Shown here in pieces: positions 14,663-22,571 of a stretch of DNA of 25,710 bases. The notes under the pieces are model-generated. The model was not told the DNA's origin, did not search any database, and was given only the letters and a program-made list of their open reading frames with translations. Position 1 is the stretch's first letter. Each line of letters starts with the position of its first letter. The translations under genes were made by a program, and so were the position numbers. This DNA comes from CAISIP01 sp038247175 (GTDB lineage Bacteria; Pseudomonadota; Gammaproteobacteria; Burkholderiales; Burkholderiaceae_C): positions 1 through 25,710 of the forward strand of contig JBBRVD010000032.1 of NCBI GenBank assembly GCA_038247175.1, given 5' to 3'.

Positions 14663-16351
14663 ATGGCCCTGAACGACGCGCCCAAAAGAGCTGCCGCCCC
14701 GCGCAAGCGCGAGGAAGTCTACAGCGCATTGCGCCGGCGCATCATCCTGTCGGAACTGCGTGACGGGCAGTCGATCACCGAACTGGAGTTGGCCGCATCC
14801 ATGGGCTGCAGCCAGGGCACGGTGCGTGAAGCGCTGCTGCGGTTGCAGGAAGAGGGCCTGGTGGTCCGCCAGGGTTACCGGGGCAGTATGGTGTCGCCTC
14901 TGTCGGGGCACGAGGCGCACGCCTTTCTACAGCTGCGAGCCCAGCTCGAGTCGCAGGCGCTGGCGCATTCGGTGCCAATGCTGCAACCGGCGCAACTGGA
15001 GACGCTCTCCCAACTGGTGTACGACATGGAAGAGACGGCGCGCGCCGGTGACGAGTACGCCCTGTTCGAGCTCGACCAGGCTTTTCACACCACCCTGTTC
15101 CGGGTTGCCGGTATGCCGGCTCTGGTGCCGGTGCTGGTCCGCTGCTCGCTCTACAACCACCGAAACAAGATCTCGCTGACCAACGCGCCACGCACACTGA
15201 TGGAGACGGCCACCCGCCACTGGGCCATCGTGCGAGCGCTGGAGCGCGCCGACGTTGCCGAGGCCCAGCGGGTACTGCGCCATCATGTCCAGAGTGTTGT
15301 CGGCAGCGATGCCGGCGGCGATGCCGACAGTGCGGGCGAGGTGGCCGGCGGCTCGGCACTGGTGATGACGTCGATGCAGCGGGTACTGTTCGAGCAGGTG
15401 GCGCGCGAAGACGCCAGCCTGCCGCCGATCACCGATCTGCCGCGCGCGCAGGCGTTGGTGCAGTTCGAACAGGTGAACGAGCGCTGGAACGGGATCATGT
15501 TGGCCCAATTCGATCTGCGCGAAAGCAGCATGCCGGCCAGCCCTGCGGCGGGGGGTGCCGGTCGTGACGTTGGCCTGCTGCATGTGCGCCACCGCTCCAG
15601 CCATGTGGCGGCCAAGGGCTGCATCGTGCATGTGCATGGTGGCGGCTGGACCTTCGGCAACAACCGCACCCATCTGGGCGCGATGGCACGGCTGGCGGCG
15701 CTGACCGGATGTGAGGTGATCGGTGTCGACTATGCGCTCGCGCCCGACCACCCCTTTCCGGCCGGCCTCAATGACTGCCTGTGGGCCTGGTGCTGGCTGC
15801 GCGCCCGGTGCGATGCGCCGACCCCCTGGTTTGTCGCCGGCGACTCGGCCGGTGCCAATCTGGCGCTGGCGATGATGCTGGATCTGCGCCACCTGGGCGA
15901 GCCGATGCCCGACGCAGCGCTGCTGTTCTACGGCGTCTACGACTGCGACCACCAGACCGAGTCGCACCGGCTCTGCGGCGCCGGCCAATTCGGTCTGAGC
16001 AGTGAACGGATGCACTGGTACCGTAGTCAGTACCTGTCTGGCCGCTTGCGCAACCCCAAAGACCACCGTGTCTCGCCGCTGGGCGCCGATCTGAACAATC
16101 TGCCGCCCCTGTTCCTCAATGCCGCCGGCCTCGACCCCCTGTGCGATGACACGCTGGCACTGGCCGACAAGCTGGCGCGCACCAACACACCGTTTGAGTT
16201 CCACCGCTGCGAGGGGGTGGTCCACGGCTTCATGCAGATGGCTTCGCGCCTGCCGCAGGCGCAGCAGGCTTTCGAGGACGCCGCCGCTTTCATCCGCTCA
16301 CGACAACATGCCGGTACACCGGCCCAACCCCGCAAAGGAGACTCCCCATGA
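14663..16351 (+). CDS. Fusion of GntR/FCD transcription regulator and HSL-type alpha/beta-hydrolase
   Basis: One uninterrupted 562-residue frame holds two complete modules. Residues 15-80 are a GntR winged helix (REEVYSALRRRIILSELRDG, then SQGTVREALLRLQEEGLVVR). Residues 88-213 are an FCD domain with the likely metal ligands D138, H142, H186 and H208. After a Gly/Asp/Ala linker (214-232), residues 240-548 form an HSL-family carboxylesterase. It has the oxyanion-hole motif HGGG (325-328), the nucleophile elbow GDSAG (S395), the acid D491 (GLDPLCDD) and H521 (VVHGFM). Both modules look functional. GntR proteins normally carry a single effector domain; an esterase attached to an FCD regulator is unusual. 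It heads an ABC-importer operon and overlaps the binding-protein start by four bases (ATGA). M235 could allow a separate hydrolase product, but no good ribosome-binding site precedes it. The substrate may be an esterified or lactone sugar (inference). Confidence 0.93.
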   Translation: MALNDAPKRAAAPRKREEVYSALRRRIILSELRDGQSITELELAASMGCSQGTVREALLRLQEEGLVVRQGYRGSMVSPLSGHEAHAFLQLRAQLESQALAHSVPMLQPAQLETLSQLVYDMEETARAGDEYALFELDQAFHTTLFRVAGMPALVPVLVRCSLYNHRNKISLTNAPRTLMETATRHWAIVRALERADVAEAQRVLRHHVQSVVGSDAGGDADSAGEVAGGSALVMTSMQRVLFEQVAREDASLPPITDLPRAQALVQFEQVNERWNGIMLAQFDLRESSMPASPAAGGAGRDVGLLHVRHRSSHVAAKGCIVHVHGGGWTFGNNRTHLGAMARLAALTGCEVIGVDYALAPDHPFPAGLNDCLWAWCWLRARCDAPTPWFVAGDSAGANLALAMMLDLRHLGEPMPDAALLFYGVYDCDHQTESHRLCGAGQFGLSSERMHWYRSQYLSGRLRNPKDHRVSPLGADLNNLPPLFLNAAGLDPLCDDTLALADKLARTNTPFEFHRCEGVVHGFMQMASRLPQAQQAFEDAAAFIRSRQHAGTPAQPRKGDSP

Positions 16352-17565
16352 AGCGTAGAACCCTGATGACGTACTCGGCCGCCGCAGTCGCGGCGCCGAT
16401 GATCGGCCGCGTGCAGGCGCAGGCGCCCACCACCGTGCGCTGGTGGTACCACTTCGACAATCCGCAGGCTTCACCAGCCGAACTGGTGGCCAAGTTCGAA
16501 AAGGAAAACCCGGGTATCAAGGTGCAGGCCGAATCCATCCCCTGGGGCGGCGGCAACGACTACTACACGCGCATGTACGCCGCGTTGGTGGCGGGAAACG
16601 GGCCCGATTGCGCCATGGTCAAGCTCGGCAACCAGTCGCGCCTGCTGCAGATGAAGGCGCTCGAGCCGCTGGACGCGATGATCGACAAGTGGCCAGGCAA
16701 GTCCGACATCGCCGCCAATCTCTGGAAGATGCACCAGGCGCCCGATGGCAAGGCTTACTACATGCCGCTGCAATATGTGGTGCTGTACCTGTATTACCGC
16801 CCCGACCTGTTCCTGGCGGCCGGCGTGCAGCCACCCAAGACATTCGATGACTTTCTGAAGGCGGCGCTGGCGGTCAACAAGGGCGATGTTGCAGCCTTCG
16901 GCATGCGCGGCGGCGCCGGCGGCCATGACCACTGGGGCAGCTTCGTGCTCGGCGGCGGCGCCAACTTTGACAAGGGCGGCATGCTCTCGCCCAAGGCGCT
17001 GGCAGCCAACCGCTGGTTTGTCGATCTGGGCACGCGGCACAAACTGTTTCCCGCATCGGCACCCACGGACGGCTTCCGTCAGATTGTCGACAACTTCAAG
17101 GCTGGCCGCACCGCCATGACCATCCACCATATCGGCTCGGCCAACGAGATGGTGCAGGCGCTTGGCGACAAGGTCTCGGCGGTGCCAGTGCCAACTGACC
17201 CGGACGGCAAGGGCTGGACGTCTTTCGGCGACGAGTCCAACGCGGTTTTTGCAGCCAGCAAGGCCAAGGAGGCGGCGTTTCGCTGGGTCAGCTTCCTGTC
17301 CAGCGCCGACAACAACGTGGCCTTCAACACCTTTACCGGTCAGCTCACCGTGTCTACCAGCGGCGCCGCCAAGTGGAACCTGCACCCCAAGCGTTTTGTC
17401 GATGCCACGGCAGCGTCCACCGGACTCATGGGCACACTGCCCAACGACACCAAGACCGCTGACTTCACGCGCACGGTTTGGCCGCAGCAAATGCAGCGCG
17501 CACTGCTCGGGCAGATCACGCCCGACGCGATGATGCAGTCCATCGAAAAGCACTTTCACGGCTGA
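16348..17565 (+). CDS. ABC sugar transporter substrate-binding protein (family 1)
   Basis: A 405-residue extracellular solute-binding protein of the UgpB/MalE class. The signal peptide begins MKRRTLMTYSAAAVAAP and ends near VQAQA (about 26). The mature part starts VRWWYHFDNPQASPAELVAKF, typical of carbohydrate-binding family 1, with YYMPLQYVVLYLYYRPDLF in the middle. It captures a sugar or sugar derivative in the periplasm for the two permeases that follow. Its ATG overlaps the regulator-esterase stop and has a strong AAAGGAG ribosome-binding site. Translation of importer and fusion protein are therefore physically linked. Confidence 0.92.
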   Translation: MKRRTLMTYSAAAVAAPMIGRVQAQAPTTVRWWYHFDNPQASPAELVAKFEKENPGIKVQAESIPWGGGNDYYTRMYAALVAGNGPDCAMVKLGNQSRLLQMKALEPLDAMIDKWPGKSDIAANLWKMHQAPDGKAYYMPLQYVVLYLYYRPDLFLAAGVQPPKTFDDFLKAALAVNKGDVAAFGMRGGAGGHDHWGSFVLGGGANFDKGGMLSPKALAANRWFVDLGTRHKLFPASAPTDGFRQIVDNFKAGRTAMTIHHIGSANEMVQALGDKVSAVPVPTDPDGKGWTSFGDESNAVFAASKAKEAAFRWVSFLSSADNNVAFNTFTGQLTVSTSGAAKWNLHPKRFVDATAASTGLMGTLPNDTKTADFTRTVWPQQMQRALLGQITPDAMMQSIEKHFHG

Positions 17566-17580
17566 TCGCGCTCGTCGACC

Positions 17581-18456
17581 ATGCGACGTCGGTCCGAGCA
17601 TCTGCCCTTCCTGCTGCCCGCGCTGCTGGTGACGGCGGTGATCGTGCTGTATCCGGCCTTGCAAACGGTGTGGCTGAGCCTGCACAATTTCGTGTTGTTC
17701 GATCCGGACAACATCCGTTTTGTCGGGCTTGGCAATTTCGCCGACATCCTGCTGCGCGACGAGCTGTTCTGGATCAGCCTGGGCAACTCCCTGGTGTGGG
17801 TGGTCGCCGCGGTCGGTCTGCAGTTCCTGCTCGGCCTGGTCACCGCGCTGCTGCTCAACCAGAGCTTCTGGGGCCGCAGTGTCGCGCGTGCGCTGGTGGT
17901 CGTGCCGTGGGCCTTGCCCAGCGTGATCATCGGCCTGATGTGGACCTGGATGTACGACCTGAACCTGGGCGTTTTCAACGACATGCTGCTGCGCGCCGGG
18001 CTGATCGACGCGCCGGTGGCCTGGCTGGCGCAGCCCTCGACCGCACTCGGCGCCGTCATCCTGGCGCTGGTGTGGCAGGGATTCCCTTTCTTCTCGGTCA
18101 TGATCCTGGCAGGCTTGCAGACGATTCCGGCAACCTACTACGAAGCGGCCGCGATGGATGGCGCCACGCGCTGGCAGATGCTGCGCTACATCACGCTGCC
18201 ATCCCTGCGTGAGGTCATCGCCACGGCACTTCTGCTGCGCATGATCTGGGTGGCGAATTCGCTCGATGTCATCCTGGTGATGACCGGCGGTGGGCCGGGG
18301 TATGCCACCCATACGCTGCCCCTGTACGCCTTTTTGAAGGCCTACTCCGGCATGGAGTTCGGTTATGCGTCGGCGCTCTCGTTGCTGATGACGCTGCTGT
18401 TGCTGGTGGTGGTGGCCAGCTATGTGCGCCGTGTGGCCAAGGCGGCGCTGGCATGA
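17581..18456 (+). CDS. ABC sugar transporter permease 1 (MalF/UgpA type)
   Basis: A 291-residue inner-membrane permease with about six transmembrane helices. It has the cytoplasmic EAA loop YYEAAAMDGATRWQMLRYIT followed by LPSL near residues 185-208, which contacts the ATPase. The first helix (LPFLLPALLVTAVIVLYPAL) and the WLSLHNF segment match sugar permeases of the binding-protein-dependent class. It starts 15 bases after the binding-protein stop and overlaps the second permease by four bases. No ATP-binding subunit is encoded in this operon; a shared MsmK/UgpC-type ATPase elsewhere is presumably used (inference). Confidence 0.93.
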   Translation: MRRRSEHLPFLLPALLVTAVIVLYPALQTVWLSLHNFVLFDPDNIRFVGLGNFADILLRDELFWISLGNSLVWVVAAVGLQFLLGLVTALLLNQSFWGRSVARALVVVPWALPSVIIGLMWTWMYDLNLGVFNDMLLRAGLIDAPVAWLAQPSTALGAVILALVWQGFPFFSVMILAGLQTIPATYYEAAAMDGATRWQMLRYITLPSLREVIATALLLRMIWVANSLDVILVMTGGGPGYATHTLPLYAFLKAYSGMEFGYASALSLLMTLLLLVVVASYVRRVAKAALA

Positions 18457-19289
18457 TCGAGCGCCGCTCCCGCCTGAGGGTGCTGCTGGAGGTCGAGCTG
18501 CCGGTGCTGCTGATCGTGCTGTTCGCGGTCGCCCCCTACCTGTGGATGGTGCTGACCTCGATCAAGCCCAACAGCGCGATCTTGTCGTTTCCGGTCCAGT
18601 ACCTGCCCACGGCGCCCACGCTGGAGCACTACCAGGTGCTGCTGGCGCGTACCAGTTTCCTGCACAACCTGTTCAACAGCCTTGTTGTTGCGCTGGGTGC
18701 CGTCGTGCTGGGCCTGGGCGTGAGCGTGCCGGCAGCCTATGCGTTCTCGCGTTTTCGTTTCGCCGGCCGCAGCGGTCTGCTGGTATTTTTTCTGGTGATC
18801 AACATGGTTCCGGTGGTGCTGCTCATCATTCCGCTGTTCGTGCTGATGCGCCAACTCGGGCTGATCGACACCTTCATCGGCGTGATCATGGGCCACGCCA
18901 CCTTTGCCATACCGTTCTCGGTCTGGATGATGACGAGCTATTTCAACGCGCTGCCCTGCGAACTCGACGAGGCCGCGCTGATCGATGGGGCCTCGCGATT
19001 GCAGACGATCCGCTACGTGGTTCTGCCGCTGGCCATGCCCGGAATCGTGACCACCGGCATTTACATCTTCGTGAGCTCCTGGAACGAATACCTTTTCGCG
19101 ATGATGCTGTCGGGTCAGAACATCAAGACCGTGACGGTTGCATTGCAGTCCTTCATTGGAGAATTCACGGTGCAGTGGGGCCTGCTCACGGCTGGTGGAA
19201 CCTTGATCGCCATTCCCGTCACTGTACTTTTTCTCATCATCCAACGTCGTCTGGTCGGTGGCCTGACGGCAGGAGCAGTCAAAGCATGA
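18453..19289 (+). CDS. ABC sugar transporter permease 2 (MalG/UgpE type)
   Basis: A 278-residue permease with about six transmembrane helices. The EAA motif lies around 171-193 (LDEAALIDGASRLQTIRYVV then LPLAMPG). The opening VAPYLWMVLTSIKPN is typical of MalG-type subunits, as is FVSSWNEYLFAMMLS near the end. It forms the translocation channel with permease 1. Both ends are coupled by ATGA overlaps: its start lies in the permease 1 stop, and its stop lies in the start of the epimerase gene. Confidence 0.93.
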   Translation: MIERRSRLRVLLEVELPVLLIVLFAVAPYLWMVLTSIKPNSAILSFPVQYLPTAPTLEHYQVLLARTSFLHNLFNSLVVALGAVVLGLGVSVPAAYAFSRFRFAGRSGLLVFFLVINMVPVVLLIIPLFVLMRQLGLIDTFIGVIMGHATFAIPFSVWMMTSYFNALPCELDEAALIDGASRLQTIRYVVLPLAMPGIVTTGIYIFVSSWNEYLFAMMLSGQNIKTVTVALQSFIGEFTVQWGLLTAGGTLIAIPVTVLFLIIQRRLVGGLTAGAVKA

Positions 19290-20173
19290 GCTCTTCCATT
19301 GGTGTCATCTCGATGTTTTATGCCCGGCCCTTCCTGGCCGAGCACTTCTCGCTGTTTGCGCGCATGAAACGCGCCGACATGGACTTTGTCGAACTGCTGG
19401 TGCCGGAGCCCGGTGAACTGGACCTGGCCGCGACGCGGGCAGCCTTGCACGACGCAGGTCTGCAGGTGGTCCTGGCTGCGCGGGTCAACCTGCAGCGCGA
19501 TCTGGCCAGCGACAACCCGCAGGCCCATGCAGCCGGCGTGGCCTACCTGGAGTACTGTGTCGACACGGCTGCGGCCCTGGGCGCAACCATCGTCGGCGGA
19601 CCGCTGTACGGCGCTCCGCTGGTGTTCGCCGGGCGCGCGCCCACACCGGCGAACGATGCCGAGCGCCTCCCGCGGGTGGAGCGCGTGGTGGCCGGCTTGC
19701 AACGCGCTGGCCGGCGCGCCGAGGACCGGGGCGTGCGGCTGGCGGTTGAACCGCTGAACCGCTTCGAGACCGATTTCGCATCGAGCACGCTGCAGGGCAT
19801 CGAGCTGGTGCGCAGCGTCGATTCGCCCGCGGTCGGCCTGCTGCTGGACACCTTCCACATGAACATGGAAGACGGAGACCTGGCACTGGCCATCACGCGA
19901 GCGGCGCAGCATCTGGTGCACTTTCAGGCCAACGAAAACCACCGCGGCTTTGTCGGTACCGGGCATGTCGACTGGACGGGGGTGGCACGCGCGCTGGCGC
20001 GCGCGGGATACGCCGGGCCAATCACGCTGGAGCCGTTTCGGCGCAACGAACAGCGGCTGGGCGTGGGCCTCGCACAGTGGCGCGCCCCGAGCCAGGACCA
20101 GGATCTGCAACTGGCCAGCAGCGCGGCTTTCCTGCGCGCGGCTTTGGCGCTGGCGCAAGAGGAGCTTGCATGA
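19286..20173 (+). CDS. Ketose 3-epimerase-type TIM-barrel sugar epimerase/isomerase
   Basis: A 295-residue member of the AP-endonuclease-2/xylose-isomerase-like fold, closest by motif to D-tagatose/D-psicose 3-epimerases. The expected metal and catalytic set is present and evenly placed: E155 in LAVEPLNRFETDF, D188 and H191 in LLDTFHMN, H212, R220 in ENHRGFVGTGHVDW, and E249 in ITLEPFRR. These enzymes shift stereochemistry at C3 of free ketoses, using Mn2+. Related proteins are dehydratases or isomerases of inositol derivatives, so the substrate is open. The gene is locked into the operon by four-base overlaps on both sides, so it probably acts on the imported sugar or an oxidised form of it. 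Confidence 0.87.
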   Translation: MSSSIGVISMFYARPFLAEHFSLFARMKRADMDFVELLVPEPGELDLAATRAALHDAGLQVVLAARVNLQRDLASDNPQAHAAGVAYLEYCVDTAAALGATIVGGPLYGAPLVFAGRAPTPANDAERLPRVERVVAGLQRAGRRAEDRGVRLAVEPLNRFETDFASSTLQGIELVRSVDSPAVGLLLDTFHMNMEDGDLALAITRAAQHLVHFQANENHRGFVGTGHVDWTGVARALARAGYAGPITLEPFRRNEQRLGVGLAQWRAPSQDQDLQLASSAAFLRAALALAQEELA

Positions 20174-21192
20174 AACGCATCGGCTGGATTGGCTGCGGCA
20201 AGCATGCCAACGAAATGCTGCTACCGCAGCTCGGGCGCTGCGGCTTTGAGCTCGCACAACTGTGCGACATCAATGCAGGGAGCCTGGCAGCGACCGCGCA
20301 GCGCTTCGGCACGACGGCGCAGACCCGGAACTGGCGCGCGGTGGTGACAAACCCGGATGTCGAAGTGGTGGGAGTGTCGGCCGGTCCGCAGGCGCACTTC
20401 GAGATTGCCAGCGCCTGCGCGCAGGCCCGCAAGCCGGTGTTCATTGAAAAGCCGCCAGCGACCAACGCAGCGGACGCCGCGGCGCTGGCGCGGTTGGCGC
20501 AGGCCCAGGGTACACCGGTGGTGATGGGGTTCATGAAACGTTTTTCGACCGCCAACCGGATCGCGCACCGCATCTTGAGCGCGCCCGAGTTTGGCGCACG
20601 GGTGAGCTTCCTGGGCGAATACATGACGGCACCCACCTATTTTGCTGGTGATGTCGACTACACCGGCTTTTACTTGCACCACTGCGTCCATTACCTGGAT
20701 CTGGTGCCACACCTGATCGGCGAGCCCGCCACTGCGCTGGCAGTGCGCAAACACGAGCTTGCGCCAGGCAAGCTGCTGCTGCATGTGGACTTCGGTTTTG
20801 ACAGTGGCGCCATTGCCACATTGGTGATGGGCACGCACCAGTCGCGCGCCACGCCGATGGAGTGGTGGCAAGTGATGGGTGACCACCGGCGCGTGGAGGT
20901 CCGCAATGTGCACGAGGTGCGGTATTACCGCGCGCCGCAGTTCAAGGTCGATGATCCCCTGGCCACCTTGGTCGATGGCGAGGACACGCTGGTGTGGGAG
21001 CCCAATCTCACAGTGGCTGCCAACGAAGACCACAAGGGCTATAGCGCGCTGCTGCGCGAGTTCGCCCGGGCGGTTGACGGTACGCCCCACCAGGCTCCGC
21101 AGGCTGCCGACGGCGCGCGGGCCATGCAGCTGCTGGAGGCCATGGTGGCCTCGATTGGCAGTGGCGCGCGCGTGGTGCTGCACGGGGACTGA
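20170..21192 (+). CDS. Gfo/Idh/MocA-family NAD(P)-dependent oxidoreductase
   Basis: A 340-residue sugar dehydrogenase-type protein. The N-terminal Rossmann fold begins MKRIGWIGCGKHA (GxGxxx motif 8-13). The family motif EKP is at 93-95 (FIEKPPAT). A lysine in GFMKRF (K123) and the histidine of HHCVHYLDL (H174) are the likely catalytic residues. Members oxidise or reduce sugars and inositols, often forming keto-sugar intermediates. Oxidation at C3 followed by epimerase action is a common pairing, and the epimerase gene lies immediately upstream with an ATGA overlap. This is the last gene of the operon. Substrate not assignable. Confidence 0.9.
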   Translation: MKRIGWIGCGKHANEMLLPQLGRCGFELAQLCDINAGSLAATAQRFGTTAQTRNWRAVVTNPDVEVVGVSAGPQAHFEIASACAQARKPVFIEKPPATNAADAAALARLAQAQGTPVVMGFMKRFSTANRIAHRILSAPEFGARVSFLGEYMTAPTYFAGDVDYTGFYLHHCVHYLDLVPHLIGEPATALAVRKHELAPGKLLLHVDFGFDSGAIATLVMGTHQSRATPMEWWQVMGDHRRVEVRNVHEVRYYRAPQFKVDDPLATLVDGEDTLVWEPNLTVAANEDHKGYSALLREFARAVDGTPHQAPQAADGARAMQLLEAMVASIGSGARVVLHGD

Positions 21193-21486
21193 TAGCGCGT
21201 TTTCCTTGACCCTTGGCGTGGACGTCTTGCAGGTCACGCTCGACAGACCTTTTGAAATAGGCCTTTCGTGTCACTCTTGACCTAAAGTATCCCCAAAACT
21301 GCCCCCTGCACTTTGCCGTGCTGGGCGCATTCGTTTGCTCCGACTGGAATCCATTACATGGGGTGCAACTATGAAAATCTTTGACGTGTTGCGCGTCGTC
21401 CACGGCACGCGCCGGGCCCGTCATAAGGTAAAGGGTAGTACTGGTGGTGTGTCGAGGTTCCTGCGTGAATCCTCGAAGGCGGTCGC
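21193..21486. other. Spacer downstream of the second operon
   Basis: No convincing gene in this 294-base stretch. A short forward frame from 21371 starts MKIFDVLRVVHGTRRARHK, which faintly resembles the C-terminus of ParE/RelE toxins but has nothing upstream to support it. The region marks the switch from compact operon DNA to gene fragments. Confidence 0.4.
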
Positions 21487-21785
21487 TTACTGCTGCGGAT
21501 GGAAGACAGCGTCGCTGTCTCGCGCACCATGCAGCAACCGGATGACGTCGATTCCGTCGTCTAGCAGTACTTAGAAAACAACGTACGGCCCAACAGGAAA
21601 GCTGCGCACACCTGGCGCCAGTTCGTTCCGGGAACGACCCATTTTGGCTGCGTCGCCAGCACTGGGAACTGCGCATCGAGCTGATCCATCCAGCGATCGG
21701 CGGCGGCAGGATTGTCGTCGGCGATGTAATCCCAGATTTCCAGCATATCGGCCTGCGCAAGAGGCCGCCGCGCTACATGCGGCAT
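21487..21785 (-). pseudogene. parE: Broken ParE-type toxin of a ParDE module
   Basis: The reverse-strand frame starts MPHVARRPLAQADMLEIWDY, then IADDNPAAADRW, a clear ParE N-terminus. Around 21645 the frame must shift by one base to continue as KMGRSRNELAPGVRSFPVGP then YVVF. A TAA at 21571-21573 then interrupts it where ParE proteins usually have tyrosine. Beyond the stop the same frame resumes with DDGIDVIRLLHGARDSDAVF, the conserved ParE ending, to a TAA at 21487. The toxin therefore carries one frameshift and one nonsense change and should be inactive. ParE toxins poison DNA gyrase. The start abuts the antitoxin stop (TGAATG), the usual antitoxin-then-toxin order. Confidence 0.85.
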
Positions 21786-22187
21786 TCAAGCCACTGTCGG
21801 TTTGGAGGCTCGTCGGGCGCGCGCTTTGCGCTTGACCGCTTCGGCATCCCAAGCTTCACTCGACCCGCTGGCCAACCCTTGGCGGACATCGCCACGCAAC
21901 TGGTCGAGCTTTGCCCTCCGTAGACGATCTCGCTCGGCCTTCAGGCGCAGCGCCTCGCGCACGACTTCGCTGGCCGACGTGTACAGGCCGGAAGCCACCT
22001 TCGAGCGGAGAAGTGGATCGGTACGGCGCACATGTAATACGGCTTTGATCGCCGCCATCTCGTCGCCACGTTGTGCACTGGCGCCGCGCGGCATCATGGT
22101 CTCCTGGTCCCAGCCCAGGCGGCCAGCAATCTGCGCCAGCGCCTCGGTGTCGCACTGGAAAGCCATCAGGTCGGTGAATGCGGTCAT
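21786..22187 (-). CDS. Chimeric frame: M32 carboxypeptidase N-terminus joined to ParD antitoxin
   Basis: One open 133-residue frame has two origins. Residues 1 to about 59 read MTAFTDLMAFQCDTEALAQI, then AGRLGWDQETMMPRGASAQR, up to RRTDPLL. This matches the start of M32 (Taq-type) metallocarboxypeptidases, with the typical WDQETMMP. From about residue 60 the frame becomes a ParD antitoxin: VASGLYTSASEVVREALRL is the ribbon-helix-helix core, and LRGDVRQGLASG is the toxin-binding tail. The first beta strand of ParD is missing or replaced, so DNA binding is doubtful. The M32 part lacks its HEXXH active site. The frame may be expressed from the peptidase start signals and could still have neutralised ParE, but ParE itself is broken. 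Confidence 0.75.
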   Translation of the reverse strand: MTAFTDLMAFQCDTEALAQIAGRLGWDQETMMPRGASAQRGDEMAAIKAVLHVRRTDPLLRSKVASGLYTSASEVVREALRLKAERDRLRRAKLDQLRGDVRQGLASGSSEAWDAEAVKRKARARRASKPTVA

Positions 22188-22206
22188 GCGGTGCGCCTAA
22201 AAGCGT

Positions 22207-22305
22207 GACTATGGGTGCGGCGCTTGCGCCTTCGGCAAACTGGTGGCCGGGTTTTCGCGTTACCACAAGTACACGCTGGGCACCTAGTTGCGCGCAGGCA
22301 GTCGC
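22207..22305 (+). pseudogene. Avd-like four-helix-bundle protein fragment
   Basis: The frame reads GKLVAGFSRYHKYTLGT-stop-LRAGSR. The block 'RyHKYTLGT.LR' is characteristic of the four-helix-bundle family that includes Avd, the accessory protein of diversity-generating retroelements, and the rRNA intervening-sequence proteins. A TAG at 22285-22287 interrupts the motif. No reverse transcriptase or variable repeat was seen in the window. Only about 30 residues survive, so the identification is tentative. Confidence 0.4.
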
Positions 22306-22311
22306 GCCGTG

Positions 22312-22521
22312 CTGACCGGCAGCGTCAACGTGATCGTGTGGAAGAGCCTGCGCGACAAGCAGCGTAGTGTCTTGCCGCATTTCCGCCCTATGCTGGTCCA
22401 CGGTGAGTGGCCGCGCGATGTGGAAAGTGCTGGCGCGGTGCGCCACCTGATCGCCCGGCGGCTGGAAGACCTCACGCCGCTGCTGGGTGGGCTCGCGACG
22501 CGCAGCCGGGAGTTTCATTGA
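22312..22521 (+). pseudogene. dnaE2: DnaE2 (ImuC) error-prone polymerase C-terminal tail
   Basis: The last about 70 residues read LTGSVNVIVWKSLRDKQRS and then DVESAGAVRHLIARRLEDLT, ending LLGGLATRSREFH. This closely follows the C-terminus of DnaE2/ImuC, the alpha subunit of the damage-induced translesion polymerase ('NVIVW...RHLVARRL.DLT.LLG.L.TRSRDFH'). The rest of the gene, over 1000 codons with the polymerase active site, is absent. It is in frame with the Avd-like fragment just upstream, apart from the stop at 22285. This is a non-functional remnant left by recombination. Confidence 0.8.
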
Positions 22522-22571
22522 GCATCACATGCTCCTTGCAGCAATGGTTGAACCGCGGTGTACTCCAATTT

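Noticed and set aside
15365..16351. Separate hydrolase gene starting at the internal ATG 15365
   Set aside because: No good ribosome-binding site lies at the right distance, and the upstream frame is uninterrupted; kept only as a possible second product.
21371..21574. Forward frame starting MKIFDVLRVVHGTRRARHK, resembling a ParE/RelE ending
   Set aside because: Only about 19 residues fit, nothing upstream supports a toxin, and it overlaps the real ParE remnant on the other strand.
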